From Woronichinia sp035285405 (GTDB lineage: Bacteria > Cyanobacteriota > Cyanobacteriia > Cyanobacteriales > Microcystaceae): 15,079 bases of DNA. A program made the translations under genes and the position numbers. Where the stretch lies: assembly GCA_035285405.1 (NCBI GenBank), contig JAYKJI010000417.1:1-15079 (forward strand). The letters are read 5' to 3'. Within the stretch, counting starts at the first letter, position 1. Every line of letters starts with the position of its first letter. Shown here in pieces: positions 1 to 7,410 of the stretch. Under the pieces are notes generated by a model that saw nothing but the letters and a program-made list of their open reading frames with translations, made no database searches and was not told the origin of the DNA.

Positions 1-1
1 C

Positions 2-475
2 GATGGTGACATTCTTTACGGAGGCCAGTGGGATACCTCAAGCTGTTATTTGGCTCCCACGCTGCTGATCAATGTGGATCCGGCGGCTCCCGTCATGCAA
101 ACCGAAATTTTTGGGCCGATCCTTCCCATTTTTGACTATGACACCCTAGAATCAGCGATCGCTTTCATCAATGAACGCCCCAAACCTCTCGCTCTCTACC
201 TCTTCTCCCAGAATCCACACCAACAAGCAAAAGTTTTAACCAGAACCTCTTCCGGGGGCATCTGTTTTAACGATACCCTGCTCCAGTTCTCAGCGATTAA
301 TCTACCTTTTGGTGGAATCGGCTCCAGTGGAATTGGCTCCTATCACGGTAAGGCAAGTTTTGAGACCTTTTCTCATTATAAAAGTGTGCTTAAACGTGAC
401 CTATGGTTAGAATTTAATCTACGTTTCCCTCCCTATCTCCATAAACTGAAATGGATTCAGCGTTTATTAGGGTAG
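2..475 (+). CDS. Aldehyde dehydrogenase, class-3-like, C-terminal part (5' end outside window)
   Basis: The frame is open from the first bases and ends at TAG 473-475, giving about 157 residues of the C-terminal part of an NAD(P)-dependent aldehyde dehydrogenase. Visible family signatures are a G-G-x-x-D segment, then PTLL.NVDP and PVMQTEIFGPILP. The EIFGP block is the conserved cofactor-side motif of the superfamily. Next come FINERPKPLALYLFS and a C-terminal SHYKSVLKRD segment typical of class-3 (fatty-aldehyde type) enzymes. The catalytic Cys and general-base Glu lie upstream of the window, so activity cannot be judged. Cyanobacterial relatives oxidise alkanals and apocarotenals to acids; assigning that substrate here is inference. 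It ends 210 bp before the next gene, so co-transcription is possible but not shown. Confidence 0.93.
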   Translation, partial: DGDILYGGQWDTSSCYLAPTLLINVDPAAPVMQTEIFGPILPIFDYDTLESAIAFINERPKPLALYLFSQNPHQQAKVLTRTSSGGICFNDTLLQFSAINLPFGGIGSSGIGSYHGKASFETFSHYKSVLKRDLWLEFNLRFPPYLHKLKWIQRLLG

Positions 476-685
476 CTGTCAACTCAATATTGTTCTACTA
501 ATCGCACTGTTTAGGCAGTAAAATTTAGAAAATACGGAATGAAATCTAAGATGAGCAAAAATAGTATGATGGGACAACTCGTAAAAATTTTGGAAATTTT
601 GGTATCATTTCCTATCCCATCAAAATCGGCATAAAACTATATTGACAAAAGTGAACGTGAGGATGAGCGAAGGACGGGCAAATTC

Positions 686-1876
686 ATGAGAATCCTGGTG
701 TTGGCTTGGGAATTTCCACCTCGAATCGTAGGCGGGATTGCTCGACACGTAGCAGAACTCTATCCAGAAATTGTCAAATTGGGCCATGAAGTCCATTTAT
801 TGACGGTGGAGTTTGAGAACGCACCTCACTATGAGTTGGTAGAAGGAATTCATGTTTATCGAGTCGTTGTCCCCTCCGGCAATGACTTTTTCCACTGGGT
901 TGCTAATATGAACCTCAGTATGGATCAGCAAAGCCAAAGTCTAATTGCTCAAAAGGGTAAGTTTGACCTCATTCATGCCCACGATTGGCTAGTGGGCGAT
1001 GCGGGCATTTCCCTGAAACATCACTTCAAAATTCCCTTAATTGTCACTATCCATGCCACCGAGCATGGCCGCTATAACGGACTTTATAATGACACTCAAC
1101 GCTACATTGCCAGCAAAGAAGGGATCTTAATCTACAATGCTTGGCGAATCATTGTTTGTAGTAATTATATGCGTCATGAGTTGCAGCGTGTTTTTGGTAC
1201 GCCCTGGGACAAAATGAGCATGATTTACAATGGCATTCGCCCCGACAAAAAAAAGCGCGATCCCAATATTGACTATCAGGAATTTCGTCGTCGTTTTGCC
1301 CACGATTATGAAAAAATCGTCTATTACGTTGGCCGTATGACCTATGAAAAAGGGGTTTCGGTCTTGTTAACTGCTGCCCCTCAAGTCCTACAGCATCTCA
1401 ATAATCATGTCAAATTTATTATTATCGGTGGAGGAGATACCGATCGCCTCAAACAGTTGGCTTGGAATTTAGGGATTTGGGAGCAATGCTATTTCACAGG
1501 CTTTATGTCGGACGAAGATCTTGATAAGTTTCAAACGGTGGCAGATTGCGCCGTATTCCCTAGCTTGTATGAACCCTTTGGCATTGTGGCCCTGGAAAGT
1601 TTTGCTGCCAGAGTGCCGGTGGTTGTCTCTAATACAGGGGGATTAGCAGAAGTGGTTCAACATGGTCAGACGGGGATTGTCACCCATACGAATAACCCTG
1701 ATTCCCTGGCCTGGGGCATTGTTGAAGTTTTGAAAAATCCTGATTACAGCAAGATATTGGTGGAAAATGCCTACCAAGATTTGGACTTGCGCTTTAGTTG
1801 GGAAAAATTAGCGAAGGAAACGATCGCCGTCTATCAACAGGTTTTTGAGGAAAGAAGCAAGGTTCAGTGGCATTAA
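686..1876 (+). CDS. GT4 family glycosyltransferase (GT-B fold)
   Basis: A 396-residue retaining glycosyltransferase of family GT4, expected to move a sugar from a nucleotide-sugar donor in the cytoplasm or at the inner face of the membrane. The N-terminal Rossmann domain opens with RILVLAWEFPP and a glycine loop, GGIARHV (16-22), the arrangement of glycogen/sucrose-synthase-type GT4 enzymes. HAHD lies at 97-100. The C-terminal donor domain starts with YVGRMTYEKG (214-223) and holds the E-x7-E motif (E296 and E304, EPFGIVALE), followed by NTGGLAEVV. No signal peptide or membrane helix is seen. The ATG at 686 is preceded by a purine stretch, AAGGA, 11 nt upstream. Length and start resemble GlgA-like GT4 proteins, but it is shorter than true glycogen synthase (about 480 residues), so acceptor and product stay unassigned. 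Confidence 0.92.
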   Translation: MRILVLAWEFPPRIVGGIARHVAELYPEIVKLGHEVHLLTVEFENAPHYELVEGIHVYRVVVPSGNDFFHWVANMNLSMDQQSQSLIAQKGKFDLIHAHDWLVGDAGISLKHHFKIPLIVTIHATEHGRYNGLYNDTQRYIASKEGILIYNAWRIIVCSNYMRHELQRVFGTPWDKMSMIYNGIRPDKKKRDPNIDYQEFRRRFAHDYEKIVYYVGRMTYEKGVSVLLTAAPQVLQHLNNHVKFIIIGGGDTDRLKQLAWNLGIWEQCYFTGFMSDEDLDKFQTVADCAVFPSLYEPFGIVALESFAARVPVVVSNTGGLAEVVQHGQTGIVTHTNNPDSLAWGIVEVLKNPDYSKILVENAYQDLDLRFSWEKLAKETIAVYQQVFEERSKVQWH

Positions 1877-1916
1877 AAATGTTAAGCCTTTAACCAACCC
1901 TCATCCCATCAGCTTG

Positions 1917-2084
1917 TTAGACTTGAGAACTTTGAGCAATAATTTCCTCAGCCTGATTGGTGCAACAACCGCACTGGGTTCCTAGGCGAGTCTGTTCTGA
2001 TAACCGAGCCACAGAAGAGACCCCTGCCGCGATCGCTTTGCGAACTTCTTTTTCCGTAACGGCATGACATACACAAACATACAT
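1917..2084 (-). CDS. bfd: Bacterioferritin-associated ferredoxin (Bfd)
   Basis: A 55-residue protein, ATG at 2084-2082 and TAA at 1919-1917. It begins MYVCVCHAVTEKEV and ends with a Q-C-G-C-C segment, giving Cys4-x-Cys6 and Cys38-x2-Cys41. That is the C-x-C...C-x2-C pattern that binds the [2Fe-2S] cluster in Bfd, and the length matches the family (about 55-65 residues). Bfd docks on bacterioferritin at the heme and passes electrons to the core, reducing Fe(III) so iron can leave. Its position agrees: it is transcribed away from the bacterioferritin pair that starts at 2240, across a shared 155-bp region with a Fur-box-like sequence. It converges on the glycosyltransferase with 40 bp between stop codons. 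No clear Shine-Dalgarno sequence precedes its ATG. Confidence 0.93.
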   Translation of the reverse strand: MYVCVCHAVTEKEVRKAIAAGVSSVARLSEQTRLGTQCGCCTNQAEEIIAQSSQV

Positions 2085-2152
2085 AGTTAACTGGCCCTAA
2101 CTTGGGAAAGGCAATAAGGAGTGGGTTAAGGGGTAAACGCTCGCTCTTTATT

Positions 2153-2171
2153 GCAAGTAATTCTCATTATG
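2153..2171. promoter_or_regulatory. Fur-box-like site between bfd and bfrA
   Basis: GCAAGTAATTCTCATTATG matches 12 of 19 positions of the classical Fur consensus GATAATGATAATCATTATC, with the right half (TCATTAT) nearly perfect. It lies between divergent bfd and bfrA, upstream of the -10 proposed for bfrA. Control by the iron repressor Fur would suit both genes. The match was made by eye and is an inference. Confidence 0.4.
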
Positions 2172-2195
2172 TCGAAAAATATGTCATCCGTCAAG

Positions 2196-2201
2196 TATGA
2201 T
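2196..2201 (+). promoter_or_regulatory. Candidate -10 box of the bfrA-bfrB operon
   Basis: TATGAT, five of six matches to TATAAT, lies 38 nt upstream of the bfrA ATG. No good -35 hexamer stands 16-18 bp upstream, so an activator or weak basal promoter is possible. The Fur-like sequence 2153-2171 lies just upstream of the expected -35 region. Confidence 0.3.
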
Positions 2202-2239
2202 AGACAAAGATTGTCAAAGCTGTAGGGAGGCAAGACCAT

Positions 2240-2704
2240 ATGCAAGGTCATCCAGACGTAAAGCGTCAACTTAATGAAGCCCTTAAGGGTCAACTGACTG
2301 CCATTAACCAGTATTTTTTACATGCTCGTATGTGTGGAAGTTGGGGACTTGAGCATCTGAATCAGCGCGAGTATAAATACTCAATCAAGGCTATGAAGCG
2401 GGCCGATTTACTAATTGAAAGGATTTTATTATTAGCAGGATTGCCCAATTTACAGGATTTAGGCAAGTTGCTCATTGGGGAAGATGTACCTGAAATTTTA
2501 GGAAATGATCTACAAGTTTGTCAGTCTATGCGAGCCGGTCTTGTCGCTGGTGTACTTGCCTGTGAAACCCATCAGGATTACGTCAGTCGGGATTTACTGG
2601 AAAAACTGGTTAAGGAAACGGAAGAACAGATAGATTGGCTAGAGTCTCAACTCTGGTTAATTGAACAAACTGGCTTGGCAAATTTCTTACAATCTATGGT
2701 TTAG
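2240..2704 (+). CDS. bfrA: Bacterioferritin, heme-binding subunit lacking ferroxidase ligands
   Basis: A 154-residue four-helix-bundle bacterioferritin with a strong Shine-Dalgarno sequence, AGGGAGG, 9 nt before the ATG. It aligns without gaps to E. coli Bfr through INQYFLHARM (22-31) and LPNLQDLGKL (68-77). Met52, the axial ligand of the inter-subunit heme, is kept (AMKRAD). All six di-iron ligand positions are changed: E18 to Q, E51 to A, H54 to R, E94 to C, E127 to T and H130 to Q. This chain should bind heme but not oxidise iron. Synechocystis has the same split between two bacterioferritins, where a mixed shell is thought to form. The symbol follows that usage. bfrB follows after 21 nt, so the two are almost certainly one operon, probably iron-responsive. 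Confidence 0.93.
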   Translation: MQGHPDVKRQLNEALKGQLTAINQYFLHARMCGSWGLEHLNQREYKYSIKAMKRADLLIERILLLAGLPNLQDLGKLLIGEDVPEILGNDLQVCQSMRAGLVAGVLACETHQDYVSRDLLEKLVKETEEQIDWLESQLWLIEQTGLANFLQSMV

Positions 2705-2712
2705 CTATTTTT

Positions 2713-2717
2713 GAGGA
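2713..2717 (+). promoter_or_regulatory. Ribosome binding site fixing the bfrB start
   Basis: GAGGA stands 8 nt upstream of ATG 2726. An in-frame TTG at 2711 would add five residues, but the Shine-Dalgarno sequence would then lie inside the gene. The N-terminus MKGND from 2726 also matches E. coli Bfr (MKGDT), so 2726 is the better start. Confidence 0.6.
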
Positions 2718-2725
2718 TTTTTTTG

Positions 2726-3193
2726 ATGAAAGGTAATGATCAAGTTTTACAACAATTATCCCTTCTCTTGCGGGGGGAGTTAGCGGCCAGGGATCAATAT
2801 TTTACCCATTCCCGAATGTATGCTGATTGGGGTTTAACAAAACTCTATGAACGGATTAATCATGAGATGCAGGATGAAGTTCAACACGCTGCGGCCCTCA
2901 TTGAGCGTATTTTGTTTTTAGAAGGAACGCCGGATTTATCCCAACAGGATGGCTTAAATATTGGCAAAACAGTGCCGGAAATGTTAAGCAGTGATCTGGC
3001 TTTTGAATATCGGGTCATTGGCGATCTGAAAACCGCGATCGCGGTCTGTGAAAGGGAACAGGACTACGAGACTCGTAACATTTTGCTGAAAATTTTGGCA
3101 GAGACAGAAGAAGATCATTCCTATTGGCTAGAAAAACAGTTAGGTTTGATTGAAAAGATTGGCTTGCAGAACTATTTGCAGTCTCAAATGTAA
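2726..3193 (+). CDS. bfrB: Bacterioferritin, ferroxidase subunit lacking the heme Met
   Basis: A 155-residue bacterioferritin, second gene of the bfr pair. The di-iron ligands are present: E18, E51, H54 (DEVQH, 50-54), E94, and the ExxH pair E128/H131, which is displaced by one residue through a single-residue insertion. The heme ligand position 52 is Val instead of Met. This chain therefore complements BfrA: it should oxidise Fe(II) to load the core but cannot ligate heme in the usual way. A 24-subunit shell mixing the two chains would regain both functions and offer Bfd its heme docking sites. The mixed shell is inferred from what is known for Synechocystis. The C-terminus LQNYLQSQM matches the family end. 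Confidence 0.93.
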   Translation: MKGNDQVLQQLSLLLRGELAARDQYFTHSRMYADWGLTKLYERINHEMQDEVQHAAALIERILFLEGTPDLSQQDGLNIGKTVPEMLSSDLAFEYRVIGDLKTAIAVCEREQDYETRNILLKILAETEEDHSYWLEKQLGLIEKIGLQNYLQSQM

Positions 3194-3351
3194 GTAGTAT
3201 TCAGGGTTAGGCGATCGCTTTACTTGGTTGTATGGGCCAATGAAGTCGGGGATTCAGGGTTATCGCAGTACTCATTAACAAAACAAGTCCCAACTCTACT
3301 ATCGACCCACATAAATGCCTACGAAAAATAGAAGTCTATAGTCAGAAGTCT

Positions 3352-3401
3352 CGTCTGTAAGCTAGAATTATTACAAAATGTTACCGTTCTGCGTACAGAC
3401 G
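3352..3401 (+). promoter_or_regulatory. Inverted repeat upstream of typA (leader hairpin or operator)
   Basis: CGTCTGTA (3352-3359) and TACAGACG (3394-3401) are a perfect 8-bp inverted repeat around a 34-nt loop, ending 11 nt before the typA ATG. TAGAAT (3363-3368), a possible -10, lies in the loop. If transcription starts there, only the right arm is in the mRNA and the dyad is more likely a DNA site. If it starts further upstream, a leader hairpin next to the start codon could form. Confidence 0.35.
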
Positions 3402-3412
3402 CAAGTTTCTCT

Positions 3413-5206
3413 ATGTCCCTTCCCATTCGCAACGTCGCTATTATTGCCCACGTTGATCACGGCAAAACAACCCTGGTTGACGCACTCCTCAAACAATCTG
3501 GCATTTTTCGGGAAGGGGAAGAGGTTCCAGATTGCGTCATGGACTCCAATGACTTGGAACGGGAACGGGGTATTACCATCCTTTCCAAAAATACGGCGGT
3601 TCATTACCAAGACACCTTAATTAATATTGTTGATACCCCAGGTCACGCGGACTTTGGGGGGGAAGTGGAGCGCGTCCTCGGTATGGTGGATGGTTGTGTC
3701 CTGATTGTGGATGCTAACGAAGGCCCTATGCCCCAAACCCGTTTTGTGCTGAAGAAGGCCCTAGAAAAAGGATTACGTCCCATTCTTGTCGTTAATAAAA
3801 TTGACCGTCCCCGCGCTGACCCCAATACCGCCGTTGATAAAGTTTTTGATCTGTTTGTGGAATTAGGGGCTGATGATGACCAGTGTGATTTCACCACTCT
3901 TTTTGCCTCTGGTATGGCGGGTTATGCCAAAGAAAACCTAGAAGATGAAGGGGAAGACATGAAACCCCTCTTTGAAGCGATTCTGCACCATGTCCCCCCC
4001 CCAGCCGGCGACCCCAACAAACCTCTGCAACTGCAAGTTACTACCCTAGATTATTCCGACTATCTTGGGCGTATCATTATTGGTCGAATTCACAACGGTA
4101 CGATTAAAGCTGGTCAACAGGCGGCCCTGGTGAAAGATAGCGGCGAAATTGTCAAAGGACGGGTCACTAAGTTACTGGGTTTTGATGGTTTAAAACGTGT
4201 GGAATTACCGGAAGCCAGTGCGGGTTATATCGTGGCCGTGGCCGGTTTTGCCGATGCCAACATTGGAGAAACCTTAACTTGTCCCGATGAGCCTCAAGCC
4301 CTCCCCTTGATTAAGGTGGATGAACCCACGTTACAGATGACCTTCTCGGTGAATGACTCTCCCTTTGCCGGTTTAGAAGGTAAATTTGTCACCTCCCGTC
4401 AAATCCGCGATCGCCTGGATCGGGAACTGGAAACCAATGTGGCCCTGCGGGTAGAAGAAGGGGACAGTGCCGAAAAATTCCTGGTTTCGGGACGGGGAGA
4501 ATTACATCTGGGCATTTTAATCGAAACCATGCGTCGGGAAGGCTACGAATTCCAGGTATCCCAACCCCAAGTAATTTACCGCGAAGTTAAAGGCCAGCCT
4601 TGTGAGCCTTTTGAATATCTGGTTTTAGATGTACCGGAAGCAGCCGTCGGTTCCTGTATCGAACGTTTGGGTCAACGACGTGGCGAAATGCAGGATATGC
4701 AAACGGGAACAAATGGCCGAACCCAATTGGAATTTGTGATTCCGGCACGGGGTTTAATCGGTTTTCGGGGTGAATTTATCCGGATGACGCGAGGTGAAGG
4801 GATTATGAATCATAGCTTCCTGGAATACCGTCCACTGTGTGGAAGCGTTGAAACCCGCTATAACGGCGTGATTATTGCCATTGAAGAGGGAACTGCTACC
4901 TTCTACGCCCTCAAAAACTCCGAGGATCGGGGCATCTTCTTTATTACGCCTGGTACTAAAGTCTATAAAGGCATGATTATTGGGGAACATAACCGTCCCC
5001 AGGATTTAGACCTGAACATCTGCAAAACCAAGCAGTTAACCAATCACCGTTCTGCGACTGGCGATGAATTAGTGCAATTGCAGACTCCCGTCGATATGAG
5101 CCTAGAGCGTGCCCTAGAGTATATTGGTAGTGACGAACTTGTAGAAATTACGCCCCAATCGATTCGCCTACGTAAAATTCGCGCTCAAAAACTGGCCAAA
5201 CGCTAG
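3413..5206 (+). CDS. typA: Ribosome-associated translational GTPase TypA/BipA
   Basis: A 597-residue GTPase of the EF-G/LepA group, close to the usual 600-610. The GTPase domain has all signature motifs: AHVDHGKTTL from residue 12 (G1), RGIT 52-55 (G2), DTPGH 74-78 (G3), NKID 128-131 (G4) and the SGMAGYA segment (G5). A beta-barrel domain II follows, then the EF-G-like domain with SGRGELHLGILIETMRREGYE, and the BipA-specific C-terminal domain ending in basic residues (RKIRAQKLAKR). TypA binds the 70S ribosome, aids 50S assembly and is needed for growth under stress, including cold in several bacteria. The ATG has no Shine-Dalgarno sequence, common in cyanobacteria. It appears monocistronic, with 219 bp before it and 212 bp after. 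Confidence 0.97.
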   Translation: MSLPIRNVAIIAHVDHGKTTLVDALLKQSGIFREGEEVPDCVMDSNDLERERGITILSKNTAVHYQDTLINIVDTPGHADFGGEVERVLGMVDGCVLIVDANEGPMPQTRFVLKKALEKGLRPILVVNKIDRPRADPNTAVDKVFDLFVELGADDDQCDFTTLFASGMAGYAKENLEDEGEDMKPLFEAILHHVPPPAGDPNKPLQLQVTTLDYSDYLGRIIIGRIHNGTIKAGQQAALVKDSGEIVKGRVTKLLGFDGLKRVELPEASAGYIVAVAGFADANIGETLTCPDEPQALPLIKVDEPTLQMTFSVNDSPFAGLEGKFVTSRQIRDRLDRELETNVALRVEEGDSAEKFLVSGRGELHLGILIETMRREGYEFQVSQPQVIYREVKGQPCEPFEYLVLDVPEAAVGSCIERLGQRRGEMQDMQTGTNGRTQLEFVIPARGLIGFRGEFIRMTRGEGIMNHSFLEYRPLCGSVETRYNGVIIAIEEGTATFYALKNSEDRGIFFITPGTKVYKGMIIGEHNRPQDLDLNICKTKQLTNHRSATGDELVQLQTPVDMSLERALEYIGSDELVEITPQSIRLRKIRAQKLAKR

Positions 5207-5214
5207 ATTGAAAC

Positions 5215-5266
5215 GGGAGATTGGCATCTGAAACAATTGTAACGAAAAGTCACATCTCAATCTCCC
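5215..5266 (+). terminator. Possible terminator hairpin after typA
   Basis: GGGAGATTG (5215-5223) pairs perfectly with CAATCTCCC (5258-5266). After one mismatch the stem extends by AAA/TTT, so the right arm runs into a short TTT. The loop is long (34 nt) and the T-run short, so this is a weak candidate for factor-independent termination. It begins 8 nt after the typA stop. Confidence 0.35.
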
Positions 5267-5307
5267 TTTGACATCAAAACTCAAGGGGAGTTGACTTATT
5301 GCTAAAC

Positions 5308-5325
5308 TCTTGTAAGACTACAAGA
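5308..5325. promoter_or_regulatory. Short dyad upstream of the PBP gene
   Basis: TCTTGTA-AGAC-TACAAGA is a perfect 7-bp inverted repeat with a 4-nt spacer, about 95 bp upstream of the GTG start. It could be an operator or a small hairpin. The GTA/TAC halves are too close for an NtcA site, which needs eight bases between them. No regulator is assigned. Confidence 0.25.
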
Positions 5326-5418
5326 TTAAATTTGTTACTAATTAGTTCCCTTAATTTAAACCAAGTTAACATTTCGTTTCAAATCTAAAATATTCTGGCG
5401 TGAGGAAGTCAACGTACC

Positions 5419-7356
5419 GTGTCATCTACTACTAGTGCAGCTACCCCTAGCATTACGGAACAACAACCTGCGAAGGAAACCTCTTTTCTTAAAGGGTTAC
5501 TCAAGGTTACGAGTGGTACTATTTTAGGGTTAGGATTATTGACCAGTGCTATTACGGCTGGCGGATTAGTTGGATTGGCGATTAGCTTCCGTAATCTTCC
5601 AGATGTTCGCAGCCTCAAAACCTATGTTCCTGCCCAAACGAGTTATATTTATGATGCCAAGGGTCGGGAAATTCAAAGTCTGCATGACGAAGCGAACCGC
5701 AAAATTGTCTCTTTAGATCAAATCTCACCGAATCTCAAGCGGGCGGTGATGGCGATTGAAGATAGTAGTTTTTATAATCATGTGGGGATTAACCCTAATA
5801 GTATCGGTCGGGCTGTGCTGGCAAACTTCAAAAGTGGTGGTGTATCGGAAGGGGCTTCTACCCTAACCATGCAGTTGGTTAAAAATATCTTTTTGTCTCA
5901 AAAGCGGGTTTTCACCCGTAAGGCAGCAGAAGCCGTTTTAGCGATTCGGGTAGAACAGGTTTTTAATAAAGATCAAATTTTAGATATGTACCTCAACTAT
6001 ATTTATTGGGGTCATAATAATTATGGGGTACAAACGGCATCTGAAAGTTATTTTGGCAAGCCCGCCGCTAAGTTAGATTTAGCTGAATCGGCAATGTTGG
6101 CAGGGATGATCCAAGCCCCGGAAGCCTATAGCCCCTACGGAAACTTTGAAGCAGCCAAGGAACGGCAAGAAGTTGTTTTAGCTCGGATGCGTGATCTAGG
6201 TTGGATCACAGCTCAAGAGGAAGAATTGGCTAAGAAAGAAAAATTAAAATTGGGTAAGCTCACGGCTTGGTCTGGCAGTAAATTGCCCTATCTAACCGAT
6301 ACGGTGATGCAGGAGTTAAGGGATAAATTTGGCAAGGAGGCGGTTCTCAAGGGGGGAATGCGGATTCAAACCACGGTGGATTATGATCTCCAGAAAAAGG
6401 CCGAGGATGTTATTCATAATGCTTATCTGAATTTAAAGGGCCGGGTTCGTGGGAATACCACTCAAGTGGCTTTAATTTCGGTTGAGCCAAGTACTCACTT
6501 TATTAAGGCGATCGTGGGGGGAGGGGATTATAAAAAGAGTCAATTAAATCGGGTCACACAATCTCGACGACAGCCAGGTTCTTCTTTTAAACCCTTTGTT
6601 TATTACACGGCCTTTGCCAGTGGTAAATATACCCCCGATTCGGTGGTTATGGATGCCCCGATCCGACTCCGTGATGGCGGATTGTATTACACTCCTAAAA
6701 ACTATGGTGGTGGTTTCTCTGGGGCCATGTCAATTCGTAGTGCGGTGATGGTTTCCCAAAATATTCCAGCCGTCTTGATCGGTAGCAAGGTGGGGATTAG
6801 TAAAGTTATTGAAAATTGTCATCGGATGGGGATCAAAAGTCCTCTACAACCCGTCTTATCTCTTCCCCTTGGCTCTGTGGATGTTACGCCTCTTGATATG
6901 GCAACGGCCTACGCGACGATCGCCAGTAATGGCTGGTATTCTGAGCCAACGGTAGTTCTGCGAGTGACGGATAGTCAGGGCAATGTCCTATTGGATAATA
7001 CACCTAAACCGCAATTAGTGCTCGATCCCTGGGCAGCAGCGACGATGACTTCCGTTTTAACCTCGGTGGTCAATGGTGGGACAGGAAGGTTAGCTTATTT
7101 AGGACGACCTACGGCGGGTAAAACCGGCACAACGGATAATGAGCGCAATGTTTGGTTTGTGGGCTATGTCCCCCAAATGGCGACCGCCGTGTGGATTGGG
7201 GATGACAATAACCGTCAGCTAGGGAAAGGCGTTACGGGAGGACATTATGCAGCTCCGGTGTGGCGACAATTTATGTCTCAGGCGGTTAAGGATTTACCTG
7301 TCGAATATTTTCCGGCTGCCTCGAAGTTTCCTCGTCCCAAAGCCAGTGGCAAATAG
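5419..7356 (+). CDS. Class A penicillin-binding protein (bifunctional transglycosylase/transpeptidase)
   Basis: A 645-residue peptidoglycan synthase of the PBP1A type. It polymerises lipid II into glycan strands and crosslinks the stem peptides on the periplasmic side of the inner membrane. A short cytoplasmic tail is followed by a hydrophobic anchor at about 33-58. The GT51 domain has the catalytic Glu in AIEDSSFYNH (E114), EGASTLTMQLVKN (144-156) and the helix with the second Glu (E171). The transpeptidase domain carries S388-S-F-K391 (SxxK), S446-Q-N (SxN) and K568-T-G (KTG), so both active sites look intact. The start is GTG, with GAGGA 12 nt upstream. The length is short for PBP1A, with no obvious OB domain or long tail. 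The metallophosphoesterase follows after about 54 nt on the same strand, probably one transcript. Confidence 0.96.
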   Translation: MSSTTSAATPSITEQQPAKETSFLKGLLKVTSGTILGLGLLTSAITAGGLVGLAISFRNLPDVRSLKTYVPAQTSYIYDAKGREIQSLHDEANRKIVSLDQISPNLKRAVMAIEDSSFYNHVGINPNSIGRAVLANFKSGGVSEGASTLTMQLVKNIFLSQKRVFTRKAAEAVLAIRVEQVFNKDQILDMYLNYIYWGHNNYGVQTASESYFGKPAAKLDLAESAMLAGMIQAPEAYSPYGNFEAAKERQEVVLARMRDLGWITAQEEELAKKEKLKLGKLTAWSGSKLPYLTDTVMQELRDKFGKEAVLKGGMRIQTTVDYDLQKKAEDVIHNAYLNLKGRVRGNTTQVALISVEPSTHFIKAIVGGGDYKKSQLNRVTQSRRQPGSSFKPFVYYTAFASGKYTPDSVVMDAPIRLRDGGLYYTPKNYGGGFSGAMSIRSAVMVSQNIPAVLIGSKVGISKVIENCHRMGIKSPLQPVLSLPLGSVDVTPLDMATAYATIASNGWYSEPTVVLRVTDSQGNVLLDNTPKPQLVLDPWAAATMTSVLTSVVNGGTGRLAYLGRPTAGKTGTTDNERNVWFVGYVPQMATAVWIGDDNNRQLGKGVTGGHYAAPVWRQFMSQAVKDLPVEYFPAASKFPRPKASGK

Positions 7357-7410
7357 TTTGTTGATGATTTTGATCGCCGCGATCGCTGTTGGGTTAGACC
7401 ATTGGTTACT

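Noticed and set aside
642..670. A sigma-70 promoter for the glycosyltransferase based on TTGACA at 642-647.
   Set aside because: No -10-like hexamer stands 16-18 bp downstream; the sequence there reads GAGCGA.
1880..1895. A terminator GTTAA-GCCT-TTAAC between the convergent glycosyltransferase and bfd genes.
   Set aside because: The stem has only five weak pairs and no T-run on either side, so it is likely chance in AT-rich DNA.
5308..5325. An NtcA binding site in the TCTTGTA/TACAAGA dyad.
   Set aside because: NtcA needs GTA-N8-TAC; here only four bases separate GTA and TAC.
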